In this document: in pieces, positions 35,501-46,700 of the stretch
Numbering within the stretch: the first letter of the stretch is position 1
Layout: each line of letters opens with the position of its first letter
Origin: Anaeramoeba ignava
Taxonomy: Eukaryota > Metamonada > Anaeramoebidae
NCBI GenBank assembly: GCA_028826165.1
Contig: JAPDFW010000022.1
Coordinates: 762,478 to 826,477, forward strand
Reading direction: 5' to 3'
Length of the DNA: 64,000 nucleotides
Position numbers and translations under genes: made by a program
Notes under the pieces: generated by a model
Seen by the model: only the letters and a program-made list of their open reading frames with translations
Database searches by the model: none
What the model was told of the DNA's origin: nothing

Positions 35501-36566
35501 TTAAAAAATATTTAAATTTTTATTAAAGATACTCGAATCAAACCCAAGAGATTACGATATCTGGTTCGATTACATACGACTTGAAGAGAATCATTCCGAC
35601 ATTAATCGAATCCGTGAAGTATACGAACGAGCAGTCGAAAACAGACCACCAGCAAAAGAAAAACGGTTTTGGAAACGATACATATATTTATGGATCAACT
35701 ATGGATTATTCGAAGAACTTCAAGCGAAAGAAATAACAAAAGCACGAGAAGTATACAAACGAAGTATTGAAGGAATTCCTGAAGAATTTTCATTTTCAAA
35801 GATATGGATCATGTACGCGCACTTTGAGATCCGGTGCAAAGACACCAAGGCAGCAAGAAAAGTATATGGAAACGCACTTGGAAGAGCGCCGAAGGATAAG
35901 ATATATCGAGAATATATTCTGACTGAACTTCAACTTGGTAACGTCAACCGTTGCCGGATTTTATATGAAAAATATCTTGAATTTTCCCCGGCAAATAGTG
36001 AGGCTTGGATCAAATTTGCTGAGCTTGAACAATCTCTTGGAGAAACTAATCGCGCTCGTTCTCTCTTTGAAATCGCAATCCAACAACCTCTTCTTGATGC
36101 TCCTGAACTCATTTGGAAATCTTATATTGATTTCGAAAATCAAATGCAGAATTTTGATAACGTCAGAAATTTGTATCAAAGACTTCTTGAAAAAACTGAA
36201 CATGTCAAAGTGTGGATTGCTTATGCGAAATTTGAATGCGAAATTGATATGATTCAAAATGCTAGAGATATCTTTAAAAATGCTGATCAGATTCTTAAAA
36301 ATCAATCAAAAAAAGATGAACGTTCTCTTTTATTGGATTCTTGGATTGATTTTGAAAATGAATTTGGTGATTCTGATTCTTTGTTAATTGTTCAACAAAA
36401 ATTACCAAAGAAAATTTTGAAAAGAAGAGAAGTTCCTGGTTTTGCTGGAAATATTGAAATTGAAGAATATTGGGATTATGAATTTCCTGATGAAAAAGAA
36501 GAACAAGCAAATGTTAAGTTTTTAGAAATGGCAAAAAAATGGAAAGAACAAAAAATGAAGAAATAA
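32511..36566 (+). CDS. CRNKL1: Clf1/Crooked neck HAT-repeat splicing factor
   Basis: Four exons (32511-33140, 33821-33964, 34075-34236, 35529-36566) encode 657 residues, close to the family length. The protein is built of about fifteen HAT half-TPR repeats of the W-x-x-Y...A-R-x-V/I-Y/F-E-R-A type, e.g. WVRYAQWEASQGELIRARSV and RYAKWEKKYGNPDSARKIYE. The N-terminus is typical (AKIQITAEHLLKEA, then ELQEYRSRKRRNYENAIRR). The C-terminus retains the conserved RREVPGFAGNIEIEEYWDY. Clf1 scaffolds the Prp19/NineTeen complex in active spliceosomes. Introns 1 and 3 are long satellites; intron 2 is a short TTATTTAATAAAA repeat. Confidence 0.95.
33141..33820 (+). repeat. Clf1 intron 1, AAAATT hexamer array
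   Basis: The intron (GTAAATAA...TTGTAG) is mostly AAAATT, broken in its right half by ATTTCGGATAAAAATT and ATTCATTTATAAAATT. Confidence 0.85.
34237..35528 (+). repeat. Clf1 intron 3 satellite, 9-bp unit
   Basis: The intron opens GTATATGA and closes ATTAAAG. It is an array of AATATTCAA and AATATTTAA (9 bp) for about 1.25 kb. Minus-strand frames stay open here (an NILNIL repeat) because nine is a multiple of three. Confidence 0.88.
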
Positions 36567-36697
36567 AATTAAAATTAAAATTAAAAAATTAAAATTAAAA
36601 ATAAAATTAAAATTAAAAGGAATATTTTATGAAAAATGGATTTATATTTTATTTTTGTTTCTTTTTCTTGTTTTAAAAAGAATTTTTATTTTTCATT

Positions 36698-39435
36698 TCA
36701 TTTTCGTTCATCTTTTTGTGTTTGATTTCTTGAAGTATGTGTTCGATGAGTTTTAATATCTGAATGATTTGAATTAATTTCATTGTTTTCAGCTGATCTT
36801 TTTCTTCGACTTCTTGAATCTGAACGAGAATGTGAATGATCTGAATGATGTGAATGTGAATATGAATGTGAATGATGTGAATGAGAATGATAATCTGAAT
36901 GAGAATGATAATTTGAATGAGAATGTGGATAATTAGAATGAGAATGATAATCTGAATGAGAATATGAATGATTTGAATGATGAGGATCATAATGATGAGA
37001 ACGAGAAATGCTTTCATTTAAATTTTGAATTGGATTTTGAACAGGATTTTGAACTAAATTTTGAACTAAATTTTGAATTGGATTTTCATTTTGATTTTGA
37101 ATTGAATTTTGAATTGGATTTGGATTTTCATTTTGATTTTGAATTGGATTTGGATTTTGAGTAAAAATAGGATTAAAAGTTTCTAGATTTTGTATTGGAG
37201 GATTTAATGAAGGAAAAGAATTTTGAGGATAAAAATTCAATATTGAAGATAAAAGTTGAGGATCTAATTGATTTAATTCTTGTTCTTTGTTTTCTTGTTC
37301 TTTTTTTGAATTTAATTCTTGGTCTTTGTTTTCTGGTTGTGTTTCTGTTGGTAATTTGTTTTCATCAGAAGATTTTGTTTGAATTGCAGTTGAATTCCAA
37401 GAAATATTTGGGGTTGTATTAGTTTGTTGCGAAGAATCCCAAGGGGAAATAATTGAAGGATTCCAAGCAGGCAATATTGGATTGATTACTGCTGCTGCAT
37501 TTGGGTTTTCAAATTGAGTATCTTCTGGTTTTGTAGGAAAATGTCTTGAAGATTCATTTTGAAATTGAAAATTTTGAGATGAAAAGTTGTTTTGATAAGG
37601 ATTATAAAAATAATTTCCTTGTGGTTTGTTATGGAAATTTAATCCGTGATAAGAATTCGGATTATTTTTGTTTGGGAAATGTGAACGTGAGTTTTTCTTT
37701 TGAGATACAAATTGATAAAGTTGAGGATTCACTTTTTGTTCTGATTCTATTAAAATTTTTATTAAATTTGATGCTTGTTTTGCAGAGTCTGCTGTGAAGA
37801 ATGAGTATGCTACTCCTTTTTTACCTGCTCTTGCAGTTCTACCTATACGATGGACATAATCTTCATTACGTTTTGGGAAGTCGTAATTGATTACATATTT
37901 AATATCTTTAACATCTCTGAATATTTTAATTTTTAATTTTTAATTTTTAATTTTTAATTTTTAATTTTATTTTTTAATTTTTAATTTTATTTTTTAATTT
38001 TTAATTTTTAATTTTTAATTTTATTTTTTAATTTTTAATTTTTAATTTTAATTTTAATTTTAATTTTTATTTGTTTTTATTCTTTAAAAAATACTTACAA
38101 ACCACGTGAAGCAACATCAGTCGCAATCAAAATAGGTGGAAATCCTTTGCGAAATGATCTCAAAACATACTCTCGTTGATGCTGAGATTTATCACCATGA
38201 ATAGACAAAACAGGAAAACCATCAGACTTCAATTCATTAGCAAGTTCTTCAGCACAAACTTTAGTATCAACAAAAACAAGAATTTTGCCATCATTTCTAA
38301 TTTGAGCGAGAAGATTTTTAAACTTAATTTTCTTTTCAAAATTAGGAACAACATCAACAATTTGAGTGACATTTTTATTAGCAGAGAGATCAAGGGATCC
38401 AATATTAACTCTTATAGGATGATATAAGAATTCATGTGCGAGTTTTTGGACATCTTTTGGCCATGTGGCACTCCATAAAAGAGTCTGTTTTTTGCTAACA
38501 ATCTGGGAAAGTATTCTCCGAATCTGTGGCTCAAACCCCATGTCCAACATGCGGTCTGCTTCGTCAAGTACTAGATAGCTTACGCTACGCATGTTGGTTT
38601 CCCCAGAGTCTAAAAAGTCTATTAATCTCCCTGGTGTGGCGATGATAACGTGCGGATTGCGACGAAGTTCATCGATTTGATGAATTTTTGGAATGCCGCC
38701 ATAAACACAAGCGTTATGAATCCCAACAACACTTCCAAACTCATCGCACACTTCTTTGATTTGTTTGGCTAATTCTCTTGTTGGCGCAAGCACAAGAACA
38801 ACAGGACCTGATCTGTATTTGTTGTCCCCACTTTCTGCCCTTATATGCTCAAATGCGGGAAGAAGGAATGCTAATGTTTTGCCGCTTCCTGTCTCAGCCA
38901 CTCCAATAAAATCGTTTCCGGAAAGAACAATCGGCCATCCTTGAGATTGGATTGGTGTCGGGGTTTTCCACCCGCGATTGTAGAGTTTGTCCACAATGAT
39001 CTGAGGAAACGGTGTTTGATCAAAAGAGATAATTGGCTTTGTTCCAATCCCTTCTGTTTCATCTCCAAGAACAGTGATTTCCTGTTCCTCGCGATATTTC
39101 CTCACTTGCTCATTTGTTAAGTTTTTGACTCCTGTATGCTCTTGGTATTTGGGTCTTTGTGTCCCTATTTGGCTCAATGTGGATCTGTTTTTTTCTTCTT
39201 CCCTATTTTGCGGATTATTTATACCTAAACTCGGTTGTTGTTCGTTATATCCCCTTTTCAACCCCTCTGAAACACCTATATTTGTATTTTCTTCCCCTCT
39301 TCTTGTTGACTGTATATGTTGATCCCCTGTATTCACAGGTGTTGTGTATTGTTGTCCTGTTTGTGCGATGTTGTATCCATATCCATAAGGATACATTGTG
39401 TTTAATAAATCATATTGTCCGTTGAAACCGGTCAT
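36698..39435 (-). CDS. DDX5/DBP2-like DEAD-box RNA helicase
   Basis: Two minus-strand exons (39435-38099, 37916-36698) encode 851 residues from the ATG at 39435. All helicase motifs are visible: Q motif [19 protein letters not shown], Ia PTRELAKQI, Ib [37 protein letters not shown] across the intron, and [12 protein letters not shown]. The upstream [19 protein letters not shown] is DDX5/DDX17/Dbp2-like. These helicases act in transcription, splicing and ribosome biogenesis. The N-terminus is Tyr/Gly-rich. The long C-terminal tail is Asn/Gln-rich, with an NPIQNQN repeat, and finishes with Ser-His and Tyr-His repeats before a short [12 protein letters not shown]. The intron is a 182-bp AATTTTTAATTTT repeat. 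The gene is convergent with Clf1 across 131 bp. The middle of exon 1 is markedly richer in G and C than its ends. Confidence 0.94.
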
Positions 39436-39983
39436 TTGTGCTTTTTTTTTTGAAAAGTTCAAATTTTTGTTAATTGATTTATTCTTTTAATATCTTATGA
39501 ATTTTTTTTTAATTTTTAATTTTAAAAATGAAAATTAAATTTAAATTCATTTTAAAAATAAAAATTAAATTTAAAATCATTTTAAAAATGAAAATTAAAT
39601 TTAAAATCATTTTAAAAATGAAAATTAAATTTAAAATCATTTTAAAAATGAAAAATTAAATTTAAAATCATTTTAAAAATGAAAATCAAATTTAAAATCA
39701 TTTTAAAAATAAAATTTAAAATTATTTTAAAAATGAAATTTAAATTTAAATTCATTTTAAAAATGAAAATCAAATTTAAATTTAAAATCATTTTAAAAAT
39801 GAAAATTAAATTTAAAATCATTTTAAAAATGAAAATCAAATTTAAAATAATTTTAAAAATGAAAATCAAATTTAAAATCATTTTAAAAATGAAAATCAAA
39901 TTTAAAATCATTTTAAAAATGAAAATCAAATTTAAAATTATTTTAAAATTTAAATTGAATTGGATTTAATTTAAGTGTGATTT
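39436..39983. repeat. Intergenic satellite, 30-bp unit
   Basis: At about 39525-39955 the unit AAAATTAAATTTAAAATCAT plus TTTAAAAATG (30 bp) recurs about fourteen times. The segment TTTAAAATCATTTTAAA is one base short of a perfect palindrome, so each unit could form a small hairpin. Both strands stay open because 30 is a multiple of three. Confidence 0.88.
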
Positions 39984-40836
39984 TTAAAAAAAAACAGCAA
40001 AATTCAAATTACCGTGACCATTTTTTTCAATTTCGTTATTCGAAAATACAACCAAATTGAATATTAATGGAGGCAAAAAAATCAACCATTGGGCCACGTT
40101 AGTTTGAAAATTGCTGAATTTAGAAAAAAAAATTTATTAAAAAATTTATTAATAAATCCAATTCAATTTGAAAAAAAAATATTTTTTATTTTGATTTTAT
40201 ATTTATATTTATATTTATATTTGTATTTATATTTGTATTTAGATTTATATTTATATTTATATGTATATTTGTATATTTGTGTATTTGTGTATTTGTGTAT
40301 TTGTATTTATATTTATATTTATATTTATAATTATATTTATATTTATAATTATATTTATATTTATATTTAGATTTATATTTATAATTATATTTATATTTAT
40401 AATTATATTTATATTTATAATTGTATTTATATTTTATATTTATTTTTATATTTTATATTTATATTTAGATTTAGATTTATATTTATATTTATATTTATAT
40501 TTATATTTATATTTATATTTATATTTATATTTATATTTATATTTATATTTATATTTATATTTATATTTATATTTATATTTATATTTATATTTATATTTAT
40601 ATTTTATATTTTTATATTTTATATTTGTATATTTATATTTTGTATTTTATTTTTGTGTATTTGTGTATTTATATTTATATATTTGTATATTTTATATTTT
40701 ATATTTTATATTTATTATATTTGTGTATTTGTATATTTGTGTATTTTTTGTATGTGTATTTGTGTTTGTTTTCAATTTTCTTACTGTAATTAGGATTAAT
40801 TTGTGCATTATAAGAATTAAAATAATTAGGATCCAT
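39984..40836 (-). CDS. Possible small two-exon gene, unknown product
   Basis: A minus-strand ATG at 40836-40834 begins MDPNYFNSYNAQINPNY and ends at a strong donor (GTAAGAAA) at 40784. After an intron filled with an ATTTAT hexamer array, an acceptor TAAATTCAG at 40114 opens a stretch with ordinary base composition. One frame of it reads NFQTNVAQWLIFLPPLIFNL, continues through NNEIEKNGHGNLNFAV and stops at 39986-39984. The exon phases do not match by one base in that frame, so it may be a remnant, contain an error or be mis-joined. No family recognised. The non-repetitive sequence and the good donor are the main support. Confidence 0.3.
40160..40780. repeat. ATTTAT hexamer array
   Basis: Long runs of ATATTT (period 6), with TATTTGTG variants at both ends and TATAATTATATTT in the middle. 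It would be the intron of the possible small minus-strand gene. Confidence 0.85.
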
Positions 40837-41060
40837 TTAATAAATTATTTAATAAATTATTTAATTATTTAAAAAAAGGAAAAAAAAATGAAAAAAAATT
40901 AAAAAAAAAAATTTTAATTAACAAAATGAGTTTATTTTTTATAATAATTAGTCAAGTGTGACGAAAAATTAAAATAAAAAAAAATTTTTTTTTCTTTTTT
41001 AAATTTTTTCATTTTTCTTTTTAAAAATAAAAAAATTAAATAAAAAAAATAAAAATAAAA
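40837..41060. other. Short AT-rich spacer before ZPR1
   Basis: This spacer is AT-rich and separates the possible minus-strand start from ZPR1. It ends with TTTTTTTCTTTTTT, TTTTTTCATTTTTC and an A-rich leader just before the ATG, as in other genes. Nothing else seen. Confidence 0.5.
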
Positions 41061-43472
41061 ATGGAACCAATTGTTTTAACAATAAGTCCAGATCAAGAAC
41101 CAACAGAAATGGAAAGTCTTTGTATGAATTGTATGAAGCAAGGAAAAACGCGAATTCTTTTAACAAGCATTCCATATTTTCGAGAAATTGTGATTTTTTC
41201 ATTTAATTGTGAACATTGTGGATTTGTTTCAAATGAAGTTCAATTTGCAGGAAAATATGAAGAAAAAGGTTGTAAAATAACTTTGAATGTGAATGATGTT
41301 AAAGATTTAAACCGTCAAATTATTAAAAGTGATTTTGCTTCAATCAAAATTCCCGAACTTGATTTTGAAATTCCTGAACAAACTCAAAAAGGTTCAATTA
41401 ATACAATTCAAGGTGTTTTGAAATTGGCTTATTTGGGTCTTAAACAATATTATAAACAAAATGAGTTATCTTCCCCTGATGTTGCTGAAAAAATTCGTCT
41501 TTTTGCTGAGAAATTAAAATCTTGTTCTGACGGAAAACAACCATTTACTCTTATTTTAGATGATATTTCTGGAAATTCTTATATTGAGAATTTGTAAATA
41601 ATACAATTTAATTATTTTATTATTTATTTTATTATTTATTTTAATATTTATTTTAATATTTAATTTTAATATTTATTTTAATATTTAATTTTAATATTTA
41701 TTTTATTATTTATTTTAATATTAATTTAATATTTATTTTAATATTTAATTTTAATATTTATTTTAATATTTATTTTAATATTTATTTTAATATTTATTTT
41801 AATATTTATTTTAATATTTATTTTAATATTTATTTTAATATTTATTTTAATATTTATTTTAATATTTATTTTAATATTTATTTTAATATTTATTTTAATA
41901 TTTATTTTAATATTTATTTTAATATTTATTTTAATATTTATTTTTAATATTTATTTTAATATTTATTTTAATATTTATTTTAATTTATTTTAATATTTAT
42001 TTTAATATTTATTTTAATATTTATTTTAATATTTAATTTAATATTTATTTTAATATTTATTTTAATATTTATTTTAATATTTATTTTAATATTTATTTTA
42101 ATATTTATTTTAATATTTATTTTAATATTTATTTTAATATTTATATTTTTATATTAATATTTATTTTAATATTTATTTTAATATTTATTTTAATATTTAT
42201 TCCAATATTTATTTTAATATTTATATTAATATTTATTTTAATATTTATTTTAATATTTAATTTAATATTTATTTCAATATTTATTTTAGAAATGCTCCAA
42301 AAGAAGATCCTAAAATGAAAAGTGAATATTATAAAAGATCAGAAAATCAAGACAATTTATTAGGATTATATTATAAAGAAGATGAAAAAGAAGATGAAAA
42401 AGAAGATGAAAAAGAAGATGAAAAAGAAGATAAAAAAGAAAATGAAAAAGAAATTGAAAAAGAAGATAAAAAAGAAGATAAAAAAGAAATTAAAAAAGAA
42501 GATAAAAAAGAAATTAAAAAAGAAATTGAAAAAGAAGATAAAAAAGAAAATGAAAAAGAAATTAAAGAAGAAATTAAAAAAGAAATTAAAAAAGAAGATA
42601 AAAAAGAAATTAAAAAAGAAAATGAAAATGAAAATGAAAATGAAAATGAAAAAGAAAAAGAAAAAGAAAAAGAAAAAGAAAAAGAAAAAGAAAAAGAAAA
42701 AGAAAAAGACAAAAAAAAAGATCAAATTAAAGTCGAAATTAATCCAGATAATAAAGAAACCCTGAAACTTAACTCGAAAGATTTCTTCAACAGACCACAA
42801 AAATTAATAATGGATAACGAAACACTAGATTTACTTGAAGAACACTTTGATCCAAAATCCGAAAGTATAGCATTTCCAACAAAATGCCCAGATTGTAACG
42901 CAAATGGAGAATCACGGACATTACTAACACAGATCCCGCATTTCAAAGATGTACTTATCATCTCATTCGTATGCGCAAATTGCGGGTATCGTAGTAATGA
43001 TATTAAAGCAGGAGGGGAAATAAGTGAAAAAGGAGCACGAACCATTTTATATTTGACACAACAAGAAGATTTAAATAGAGACATTTTGAAGTCAGAAACT
43101 GCTGGGATTAAGATTCCAGAAATTGACCTTGAAGTTGTACCTGGAAGTCTTGGTGGGAGATTCACTACTATTGAGGGTATGATCCAGGAAATTCATGATC
43201 AACTTTTTAAATTCAATCCTTTTCTTATTGGTGATTCTGCTCAAGAAGATGAAAAACAAAAATTTACTCGCTTTCTTAATAAGCTCGATGCTATTATTCA
43301 TCAGGATTTCCAACCTTTTCATCTTGTTCTTGATGATCCTTTGAATAATAGCTTTATTTCTTCCCCTTATTCTCCTGATCCAGATCCAAATATGGTTATT
43401 GAAGAATATACAAGAACTGAAAAACAAGATGAAGAATTGGGTTTAAAAGATATGAAAACTGAAAATTATTGA
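41061..43472 (+). CDS. ZPR1: ZPR1, eEF1A-binding zinc-finger protein
   Basis: Two exons (41061-41593, 42290-43472) encode 571 residues. There are two ZPR1 modules. Each starts with a four-Cys zinc finger (CMNCMKQGKTRILLTSIPYF ending CEHCG; CPDCNANGESRTLLTQIPHF ending CANCG) and is followed by a beta-helical domain (KIPELDFEIPEQTQKG; KIPEIDLEVVPGSLGGRF). Both end in the D-D/P-x-G-N/N-N-S-Y/F-I motif. ZPR1 chaperones folding of translation factor eEF1A. Between the modules is a run of about 110 residues made almost wholly of Lys and Glu/Asp (DEKEDEKE, KKEIKKE, KEKEKEKE), absent from usual ZPR1 proteins. The intron splits the sequence exactly at SYIEN-LNAPKEDP. The final residues DLKDMKTENY-like (LGLKDMKTE) match the family C-terminus. 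Confidence 0.95.
41594..42289 (+). repeat. ZPR1 intron satellite, 12-bp unit
   Basis: The intron (GTAAATAA...ATTTTAG, 696 bp) is an array of AATATTTATTTT (12 bp) with occasional AATATTTAATTT variants. Confidence 0.92.
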
Positions 43473-43783
43473 TTGATTTTTTAAATTGGATTTTATTGAT
43501 TTTATTGATTTTTAAATTGGATTTTATTGATTTTTAAATTGGATTTTATTGATTTTTTTGATTGAATTTTATTGATTGATTTGATTGATTTGATTGGATT
43601 TTATTGATTTTTTAAATTGGATTTTTTTCATTTCAGTTTTCACTTCAAATATTTAGATTTAAATTAAATAAAATAGAACAAATTTTTTCTCCTTTTTTAT
43701 TTTATTTTATTTTTTTTTCATTTTTTTTTTCATTTTTTTTTTTCCTCTTTTATTCTCGTTTTCTTTTATTTTTTTTTTAAAAA
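43473..43783. other. Spacer with short GGATTTTATTGATT repeat and T-rich promoter
   Basis: The first 150 bp repeats TTTTTAAATTGGATTTTATTG several times, downstream of ZPR1. The rest is T-rich, with TTTTTTTTTCATTTTTTTTT at about 43710-43740 before the next ATG. Confidence 0.55.
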
Positions 43784-46700
43784 ATGCAATTTGAAGGTTT
43801 TTTTTGGAAAAGAGGTCAAATTCATTTTACTTGGAAAAGAAGATTTTTTGTATTAAAACAAAAAACGTTATTTTATTATACAACAAAAAATGTAAATTTA
43901 AATATTTTCTTAATTCTTTTTATTATTCAATAATTGATACTTTTTAATTCCAATTCGAATATATAATTTCTTTCTTAAAATTTAAATTGATTTCCAATCC
44001 CCCTTCAATTTTGAATCGATTTTATTTACAAATGGAAAATTATTTATAAAATTAATTATAAAATTATTTATAAAATTATTTATAAAATTATTTATAAAAT
44101 TATTTATAAAATTATTTATAAAATTAATTATAAAATTATTTATAAAATTAAATATAAAATTATTTATAAAATTATTTATAAAATTAAATATAAAATTAAA
44201 TATAAAATTATTTATAAAATTATTTATAAAATTATTTATAAAATTATTTATAAAATTATTTATTAAATTATTTATAAAATTATTTATAAAATTATTTATA
44301 AAATTATTTATAAAATTATTTATAAAATTAATTATAAATTTATTTTATAAAATTATTTATAAAATTATTTATAAAATTAAATATAAAATTATTTATAAAA
44401 TTATTTATAAAATTATTTATTAAATTATTTATAAAATTATTTATAAAATTAAATATAAAATTAAATTATAAAATTAAATATAAAATTATTTATAAAATTA
44501 TTTATAAAATTATTTATAAAATTATTTATAAATTTATTTATAAAATTAATTATAAAATTAAATATAAAATTATTTATAAAATTATTTATAAAATTAAATA
44601 TAAAATTATTTATAAAATTATTTATAAAATTATTTATAAAATTATTAATAAAATTAATTATAAAATTATTTATAAATTAAATATAAAATTAAATATAAAA
44701 TTATTTATAAAATTATTTATAAAATTATTTATAAAATTATTTATAAAATTATTTATAAAATTATTTATAAAATTATTTATAAAATTATTAATAAAATTAT
44801 TTATAAAATTATTTATAAAATTATTTATAAAATTATTTATAAAATTATTTATAAAATTATTTATAAAATTATTAATAAAATTATTTATAAAATTAAATAT
44901 AAAATTATTTATAAAATTATTTATAAAATTATTTATAAAATTATTTATAAAATTAAACTTTATAAAATTATTTATAAAATTATTTATAAAATTAAATATA
45001 AAATTATTTATAAAATTAAATATAAAATTAAATATAAAATTATTTATAAAAATTAAATATAAAATTATTTATAAAATTATTTATAAAATTATTTATAAAA
45101 TTATTTATAAAATTATTTATAAAATTATTTATAAAATTAAATATAAAATTATTTATAAAATTATTTATAAAATTATTTATAAAATTATTTATAAAATTAA
45201 ATATAAAATTAAATATAAAATTATTTATAAAATTATTTATAAAATTATTTATAAAATTATTTATAAAATTATTTATAAAATTATTTATAAAATTATTTAT
45301 AAAATTATTTATAAAATTATTTATAAAATTATTTATAAAATTATTTATAAAATTATTTATAAAATTAAATATAAAATTAATTATAAAATTAATTATAAAA
45401 TTATTTATAAAATTATTTATAAAATTAAATATAAAATTAATTATAAAATTAAATATAAAATTAAATATAAAATTATTTATAAAATTATTTATAAAATTAT
45501 TTATAAAAATTATAAAATAAAATTAAATATAAAATTATTTATAAAATTATTTATAAAATTATTTATAAAATTATTTATAAAATTATTTATAAAATTATAT
45601 ATAAATTTATTTATAAAATTATTTATAAAATTATTTATAAAATTATTTATAAAATTATTTATAAAATTATTTATAAAATTATTTATAAAATTATTTATAA
45701 AATTATTTATAAAATTATTTATAAAATTAAATATTAAAATTATTTATAAAATTATTTATAAAATTATTTATTTATAAAATTATTTATAAAATTAAATATA
45801 AAATTATTTATTAAATTATTTATAAAATTATTTATAAAATTATTTATAAAATTATTTATAAAATTATTTATTAAATTATTTATAAAATTATTTATAAAAT
45901 TATTTATAAAATTATTTATAAAATTATTTATAAAATTAAATATAAAATTAAATATAAAATTATTTATAAAATTAAATATAAAATTATTTATAAAATTATA
46001 TATAAAATTAAATATAAAATTATTTATAAAATTATTTATAAAATTATTTATAAAATTAAATATAAAATTATTTATTAAATTAAATATAAAATTAAATATA
46101 AAATAAACTCTTTTTAGGGAACTCAAAAAGGAAAAATTAATTTAAATTATACAGACAAAGTTGGAATTATGAAATCAGTTGAAACACAAGATCGAAAATT
46201 TCCATTTTATCTTCGAACTGAAAACCGAATACTTTTTTGCGATGCAGAAACAGATGAAGATCGAGAATTATGGATTCAACATATAATTTTATCAATTTTT
46301 CAACCAGATTCAACTACAACATTCCCAATTTTCAAGATTCCATGCATTGAAAAAAATCAGAAAATAACATCAAAAAAAGAACAACAAATAGCAAGAACAC
46401 TTGTTATTTGTGGTGTTGATAATTCTATCACTTTGAAACAACTTAAAAATCATTTGGAATCTTTTCTTATTCCAAAATCAAAATCAAAATCAAAATCAAA
46501 ATCAAATTCAAAATCAAAATTAAATTCAGATTCAGATTTAAATTCAAATTCAAATTTAAATTCAAAAAATATTCAAATACAAAAAAATGAAAAATCAAAT
46601 GAAAAATCAAATGAAAAATCAAATGAAAAATCCAAAAAAGAAACACCTTTAATAACAAAGATGAAAAAAATTTACATCTCTAGAAGAAATAGATATTGGG

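Noticed and set aside
39642-39969. Overlapping plus and minus frames of KIKFKIILKM / IFKMILNLIF type.
   Set aside because: Both are translations of the 30-bp intergenic satellite.
42366-42800. Poly-Phe and Ser-Phe frames on the minus strand.
   Set aside because: They are antisense to the Lys/Glu linker of ZPR1, which is fixed by flanking zinc-finger modules.
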